From assembly GCA_965222205.1 (NCBI GenBank), contig OZ244932.1:1054001-1118000 (forward strand): DNA of 64,000 nucleotides. Direction: 5' to 3'. The stretch is from RHLJ01 sp965222205 (GTDB lineage Bacteria; Bacteroidota; Rhodothermia; Balneolales; Balneolaceae). The notes beneath the pieces were generated by a model that did not search any database, was not told the origin of the DNA, and saw nothing but the letters and a program-made list of their open reading frames with translations. Shown here piece by piece: positions 60,427 through 64,000 of the stretch; positions within the stretch are counted from its first letter, which is position 1; every line of letters begins with the position of its first letter. The translations under genes and the position numbers were made by a program.

Positions 60427-62436
60427 ATGATTTCCGACTCTAAAAAAGAAGAAGTCCGGGATGCCGCCGATATTGTTGAGGTAGTGTCCGACTATGTGAA
60501 GTTGAAACGCTCAGGTAGCGGCTTTACCGGGTTGTGTCCCTATCATAATGAGAAAACGCCTTCTTTTCATGTAACTCCACGGTTGGGAATTTTCAAATGC
60601 TTTGGATGTGGGGAATCAGGCGATGTATTTAAGTTTGTGATGGATCAGGATGGGATTGGTTTTACGGAAGCGATCAAGCAGCTTGCTGACCGGTACGGAG
60701 TGTTTATCCCGGAGGAAGAACAAACCGAAGAACAGGGAGAGGCTCATCAGCTCAAAGAAGGGATTTATCACGCGCTCAAATTTGCGGGGGTTTATTTCTA
60801 CAGAAACCTGATTGAGAACCCAGATGCGGATAAAGCCAAAGCCTACTTAGAGAAACGAGGCTATCCTATGGAAGTGATTAAAAACTTTGGTTTGGGATAT
60901 GCTCCAACCGGTGGAAATGATCTCTGGAAAGCTGCGACAAACGCCGGTATTGATGAACAGTATTTAGTAGAGGCTGATTTGATCAAACCAAGCCAACGGG
61001 GAGAAGGGTTTTACGATACATTCCGAGGCCGATTGATGTTTCCTATTTTTAGTCCGACGAATAAAGTGATTGCGTTTGCAGGACGTGTTTTAGGGAATGA
61101 GAAGACAGCGAAATACATAAACTCAGCTCAAACTAAAGTGTACAACAAAAGTGAAGTGGTTTATGGGGTGAATTTCGCTAAGAATGAAATCAGAAAGCAC
61201 AAAGAAGTTATTCTTGTAGAAGGCTACACCGATGTTATAACGTTAAATCAGCATGGCATTTCCAATGTAGTGGCAAGTTCCGGAACTGCACTTACTCCGG
61301 GACAAATGAAGATCTTACAGCGGTATGGAGATCGGATTGTAATGATTTATGATGCTGATAATGCCGGACAGAACGCAATGAAACGAGGAATTGATATCGC
61401 TTTGGCGGAAGGGATGGAAGTTCAGTTGCTTGAGCTACCTGATGGAGAAGATCCGGATTCATTTGTGAAACAATTCGGAAAAGAATCGTTTCTTGAATTG
61501 AAGAAAGAAGAAGGGAGCGACTTTGTGGACTTCCTGATTATGAAAGCTGAAGAAGAAGGGCGGATGGAAAACCCTGCTCAGCAAAGTAAAGTGATTACCG
61601 AAGTACTAGAAGCTATTGCCAATATTAAGGAATCGATTCAGCGACAGGTTTATGTTCAACATCTTCATCAAAAAACGCAGAAATACCGTAGAGGGACCGA
61701 TAGAGAGCTTTTTGAAGAATTGGAACGGGTTTTATCAGATAAAAGAAAAGAAGAACAGAGATCTAAACAAAGAGAACAATTCAGGCAGGAGCCAGAGACG
61801 AAAGATGAAAGACCAAAGATTATAGATTTTCGAAATGAAGAACATTCGTCTGTGGTCAGTCGTCCTTCGTCTTCAACCAAAAAGAAGCCCCATTATGAAA
61901 AAGAACTTATACGCCTGATGATTTCCTATGGCAAAGACATGGTGAAATACATTTGTTCGTTGACCAATGACCGACTAATTGAAGATGATGAACTCCGGAT
62001 GTTTTACAACGATATTGTAGCTCGATATAAGGATGAGAATGAGATTTCCATCGAATATTATTCCGGTAAGTCAGATCCTTTTCCAAGGTTAATTGGGGAT
62101 GTACTTCTGGAGCAGCATACTGCTAGTGAGAGGCATCACGAGAAAGTAGGTTTAAAGTACGAAAAGGATAAAAATCCGTATAGAACGGCGAAAAGTACAA
62201 TCAAGACTCTGGAGTTAAATTTCTTCAAGCATAAGCTGACTGAGCTTTCCGAAAAGTATAAAACCGCGGATGAGGAAGAGAAAAAGAAAATAATTCGTGT
62301 ACAGGCTGACGTTCAGTCTAAGATCACATTAAGAGAAAAAATGGATTCAGACGATTTTTACCCCGATCCGGATGGAACTTCTGAAAATGTAGTAAATGAA
62401 AAAGTGTTTGAGTATAAAATGAAAAGTGACAAATGA
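60427..62436 (+). CDS. dnaG: DNA primase
   Basis: 669 residues from ATG 60427, where the family start ISDSKKEEVRDAADIVEVV begins; an upstream frame to 60394 runs through the repeat and is rejected. Zinc-binding CHC2 motif C37, H40, C58, C61 (CPYHNEKTPSF, KCFGCG). Toprim domain ILVEGYTDVITL, SSGTALTPGQ and MIYDADNAGQ with catalytic acidic residues. The C-terminal helicase-binding part is long and charged. Makes RNA primers at replication forks. Confidence 0.95.
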   Translation: MISDSKKEEVRDAADIVEVVSDYVKLKRSGSGFTGLCPYHNEKTPSFHVTPRLGIFKCFGCGESGDVFKFVMDQDGIGFTEAIKQLADRYGVFIPEEEQTEEQGEAHQLKEGIYHALKFAGVYFYRNLIENPDADKAKAYLEKRGYPMEVIKNFGLGYAPTGGNDLWKAATNAGIDEQYLVEADLIKPSQRGEGFYDTFRGRLMFPIFSPTNKVIAFAGRVLGNEKTAKYINSAQTKVYNKSEVVYGVNFAKNEIRKHKEVILVEGYTDVITLNQHGISNVVASSGTALTPGQMKILQRYGDRIVMIYDADNAGQNAMKRGIDIALAEGMEVQLLELPDGEDPDSFVKQFGKESFLELKKEEGSDFVDFLIMKAEEEGRMENPAQQSKVITEVLEAIANIKESIQRQVYVQHLHQKTQKYRRGTDRELFEELERVLSDKRKEEQRSKQREQFRQEPETKDERPKIIDFRNEEHSSVVSRPSSSTKKKPHYEKELIRLMISYGKDMVKYICSLTNDRLIEDDELRMFYNDIVARYKDENEISIEYYSGKSDPFPRLIGDVLLEQHTASERHHEKVGLKYEKDKNPYRTAKSTIKTLELNFFKHKLTELSEKYKTADEEEKKKIIRVQADVQSKITLREKMDSDDFYPDPDGTSENVVNEKVFEYKMKSDK

Positions 62437-62438
62437 TT

Positions 62439-62491
62439 AAGTGAAAGTTGATGGAATCTTTACAGAGACCATCACCTTTCAACTCTCACTT
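62439..62491. terminator. Hairpin between the convergent dnaG and VOC genes
   Basis: AAGTGA with TCACTT, GTTG with CAAC and ATGG with CCAT pair in register with two bulges. It sits between two convergent stops, so a shared terminator is plausible, though without a long T run. Confidence 0.45.
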
Positions 62492-62493
62492 AC

Positions 62494-62898
62494 TCATCCT
62501 TCCTTTTGAAAATTAAACATCCAACGAATACCATACTTGTCTTCAAGCTGCCCGAAAACCGCTCCCCAGAAAGTGTCTTGCAATTCCATGTGAATGGTTC
62601 CCCCTTCAGATAGTTTACCCCAGGTAAGGCGCATTTTTGTTTCATTCTCGAAGTTAAGATTTAAATGTACATTATCTCCCGGCGTTATATCCTTATGCGG
62701 TGCGCCATCAGAAAATTGTATCCGACCTCCATCGAACGTTAATGTGGCGTGCATTACCTTGTCTTTATAATCTTCTTCAACAGGCATGTTTGCTTCGCCA
62801 AATCGTTGTAGATAGGAGATTTCGCCTTTAAAAACCGCTTTATAAAAATTGATTGCCTCTTCGCAATTTCCCCGAAAAAATAGATATGGTGTAATCAT
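62494..62898 (-). CDS. PhnB-like VOC-fold protein
   Basis: 134 residues. ITPYLFFRGNCEEAINFYKAVF, VMHATLTFDGGRIQFSDG, and WGAVFGQLEDKYGIRWMFNF are the standard blocks of the PhnB/3-demethylubiquinone-like VOC group. Role unknown. Confidence 0.88.
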   Translation of the reverse strand: MITPYLFFRGNCEEAINFYKAVFKGEISYLQRFGEANMPVEEDYKDKVMHATLTFDGGRIQFSDGAPHKDITPGDNVHLNLNFENETKMRLTWGKLSEGGTIHMELQDTFWGAVFGQLEDKYGIRWMFNFQKEG

Positions 62899-62939
62899 TT
62901 GGTATTTCTTAATGAATGAAGACTATAATAGCTAAAAAA

Positions 62940-63611
62940 CTAAATACGTGTCAAAGCATACACTAAAATGTTAACACCCATTTTTAAAGCTCTTTCCCGA
63001 ACTTCACCCGGGTTGTTATGAACTTCAGCATCTGCCCAGCCATCTCCAAGATTAGATTCGTAAGTGTAGTAAACCACAAGCTTCCCATTCAGGAAGAGCC
63101 CAAACCCCTGTGGATTCTCATTGTCATGCTCGTGAATTTTAGGGAGACCGTTCTCAAACTCATATACCTGGCTGTAAATTGGATGATTGAATGGAAGTTC
63201 AAGTAATTCCTCATCAGGAAATACACGCGAGAGGAGTTCTTTGATGTGTTCGTCAAGCCCATAATCGTCATCTACATATAAGAAACCACCATTTTCCAGA
63301 TATGTTCTTAGGTTTCGGATTTCGGTATTATTTGCAGTAATGGTACCGTGTCCTGTAAGAAACAGGAAAGGATAGGAGTGTATTTCTGAACTTCCGAGAG
63401 CAACATCCTTATAATCAGGCTCGATAGAAATTGGAATATTCCGGTTTGTGAATTCAATCAGGTTTTTGAGAGAAGAAGGATCATTATACCAGTCACCTCC
63501 GCCCCTGTATTTCACTCTTGCAATCTCGAATGATCCGGATTGTTGGGCAAAAACCGGTGCTAAAAAACTACCGATAACAATAAAGTAGATTGCTTGCTTA
63601 AATATTCTCAT
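62940..63611 (-). CDS. Exported DUF4159 protein
   Basis: 223 residues with signal peptide ending PVFA. FEIARVKYRGGGDWYNDPSSL, YPFLFLTGHGTI, NLRTYLENGGFLYVDDDYG and ERALKMGVNILVYALT are the DUF4159 pattern. This domain has a flavodoxin or ThuA-like fold and is often found near aerotolerance-type genes in Bacteroidota. Function unknown. Confidence 0.88.
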   Translation of the reverse strand: MRIFKQAIYFIVIGSFLAPVFAQQSGSFEIARVKYRGGGDWYNDPSSLKNLIEFTNRNIPISIEPDYKDVALGSSEIHSYPFLFLTGHGTITANNTEIRNLRTYLENGGFLYVDDDYGLDEHIKELLSRVFPDEELLELPFNHPIYSQVYEFENGLPKIHEHDNENPQGFGLFLNGKLVVYYTYESNLGDGWADAEVHNNPGEVRERALKMGVNILVYALTRI

Positions 63612-63652
63612 ATCACCAATCTAACAAACCATGAGCGTAAATAGTATCAATT

Positions 63653-64000
63653 CTAAAAATTCGGATTCCTTTTAATGAAGGTATTAATAGTATCAGTAGC
63701 CATTGCCCCAAACAAGCCAATTCCTCCTTCTATACTAGTGAGTACATTCTGAATTTCACCAGGAGAAAGAGTAGACCCGCCAAGTTGCACATCGTTAGAT
63801 CGGATATAATCATAGATGTTATCGTCAACAGTGGTAGCTATAATTTGATTTTCCTCGTAAAAAGCCACTGCTAACCATGGGTATCGAATTGTAACCGTTC
63901 CATCAGGAAATTGAGTAAAATTACCTTCATTTAGAAGCCCTGATGAGTTAACTGTAAATTCTTCTAAGTCTTCTTCATCTTCATAAAAATCGAGATATAT
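63653..64000 (-). CDS. DUF4249-like envelope protein (5' end cut by window edge)
   Basis: The last 115 residues are visible; the frame runs unbroken to the window edge. SLGG-like turn segments and EGGIGLFGAMATDTINTFI near the C-terminus match the end of DUF4249 outer-membrane-associated proteins, though the DUF assignment is tentative. A GTG at 63868 is only an internal codon. Its start, presumably with a lipoprotein signal, lies outside. Confidence 0.55.
   Translation of the reverse strand: MYLDFYEDEEDLEEFTVNSSGLLNEGNFTQFPDGTVTIRYPWLAVAFYEENQIIATTVDDNIYDYIRSNDVQLGGSTLSPGEIQNVLTSIEGGIGLFGAMATDTINTFIKRNPNF

Noticed and set aside
1..64000. CRISPR array, rRNA or tRNA genes
   Set aside because: No regularly spaced direct repeats and no recognisable tRNA or rRNA sequence were seen by eye; a covariance search could still find a tRNA I missed.

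Overview
The window looks like a chromosome segment of a moderately AT-rich marine bacterium of the Bacteroidota/Balneolota group. I infer this from the protein families: a two-gene methionine synthase, DUF3667, DUF4159 and DUF4249-like proteins, D15-type and porin-like outer-membrane barrels, a lycopene cyclase, NatAB-type ABC genes and bacterial glycogen genes. No rRNA, tRNA or CRISPR array was recognised. Both ends cut through genes.

Layout. 1-8.6 kb: a polyamine pair (deoxyhypusine-synthase-like gene overlapping an arginine-decarboxylase-like gene), a D15-type outer-membrane protein, then a SAM-I riboswitch followed by split methionine synthase and metF. 8.6-25.1 kb: an amino-acid and peptide scavenging region. 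It has a MocR regulator with a clear inverted-repeat operator, an amine/diaminopentanoate dehydrogenase-like enzyme, a D-amino-acid transaminase, an M20 peptidase, a D-aminoacylase-like lipoprotein, a fused hydroxylysine-kinase/phospholyase-type enzyme, serine hydrolase, creatininase-family protein and small membrane proteins.

25.2-37.7 kb is the most unusual part. Unrelated accessory genes lie almost all on the minus strand: VOC protein, a thioredoxin-like/DUF2024/truncated-haemoglobin/MarR operon, a beta-lactamase-fold lipoprotein, a frameshifted membrane protein, an AraC-TPR regulator, a nucleotide cyclase, a DUF4386 protein, an unknown protein and a type II restriction-modification module. 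Directly 3' of most of them is an imperfect, bulged palindrome of about 50-160 bp whose outer boxes resemble integron attC sites. At the right end, on the opposite strand, lies the first 57 codons of a tyrosine recombinase. This is the geometry of an integron whose integrase has been lost.

37.7-64 kb returns to housekeeping genes: a two-domain dCTP deaminase, rsmE, a SigZ-like sigma factor immediately preceded by an unannotated 41-residue peptide with 14 cysteines, a TetR gene with twin operators and no normal start codon, lycopene cyclase and nitrilase, threonine aldolase, an ArgD-like aminotransferase, a YceI/porin/YceI cluster, a HisN-type phosphatase, an M1-peptidase homologue whose zinc-binding motif is destroyed, NatAB, glgA-glgC, sucD, dnaG and DUF4159/DUF4249-type envelope genes.

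All functional calls come from reading motifs in translated sequence; no database search was run. Start codons were moved from the longest frame where a signal peptide, domain start or overlap with the upstream stop made a better case.
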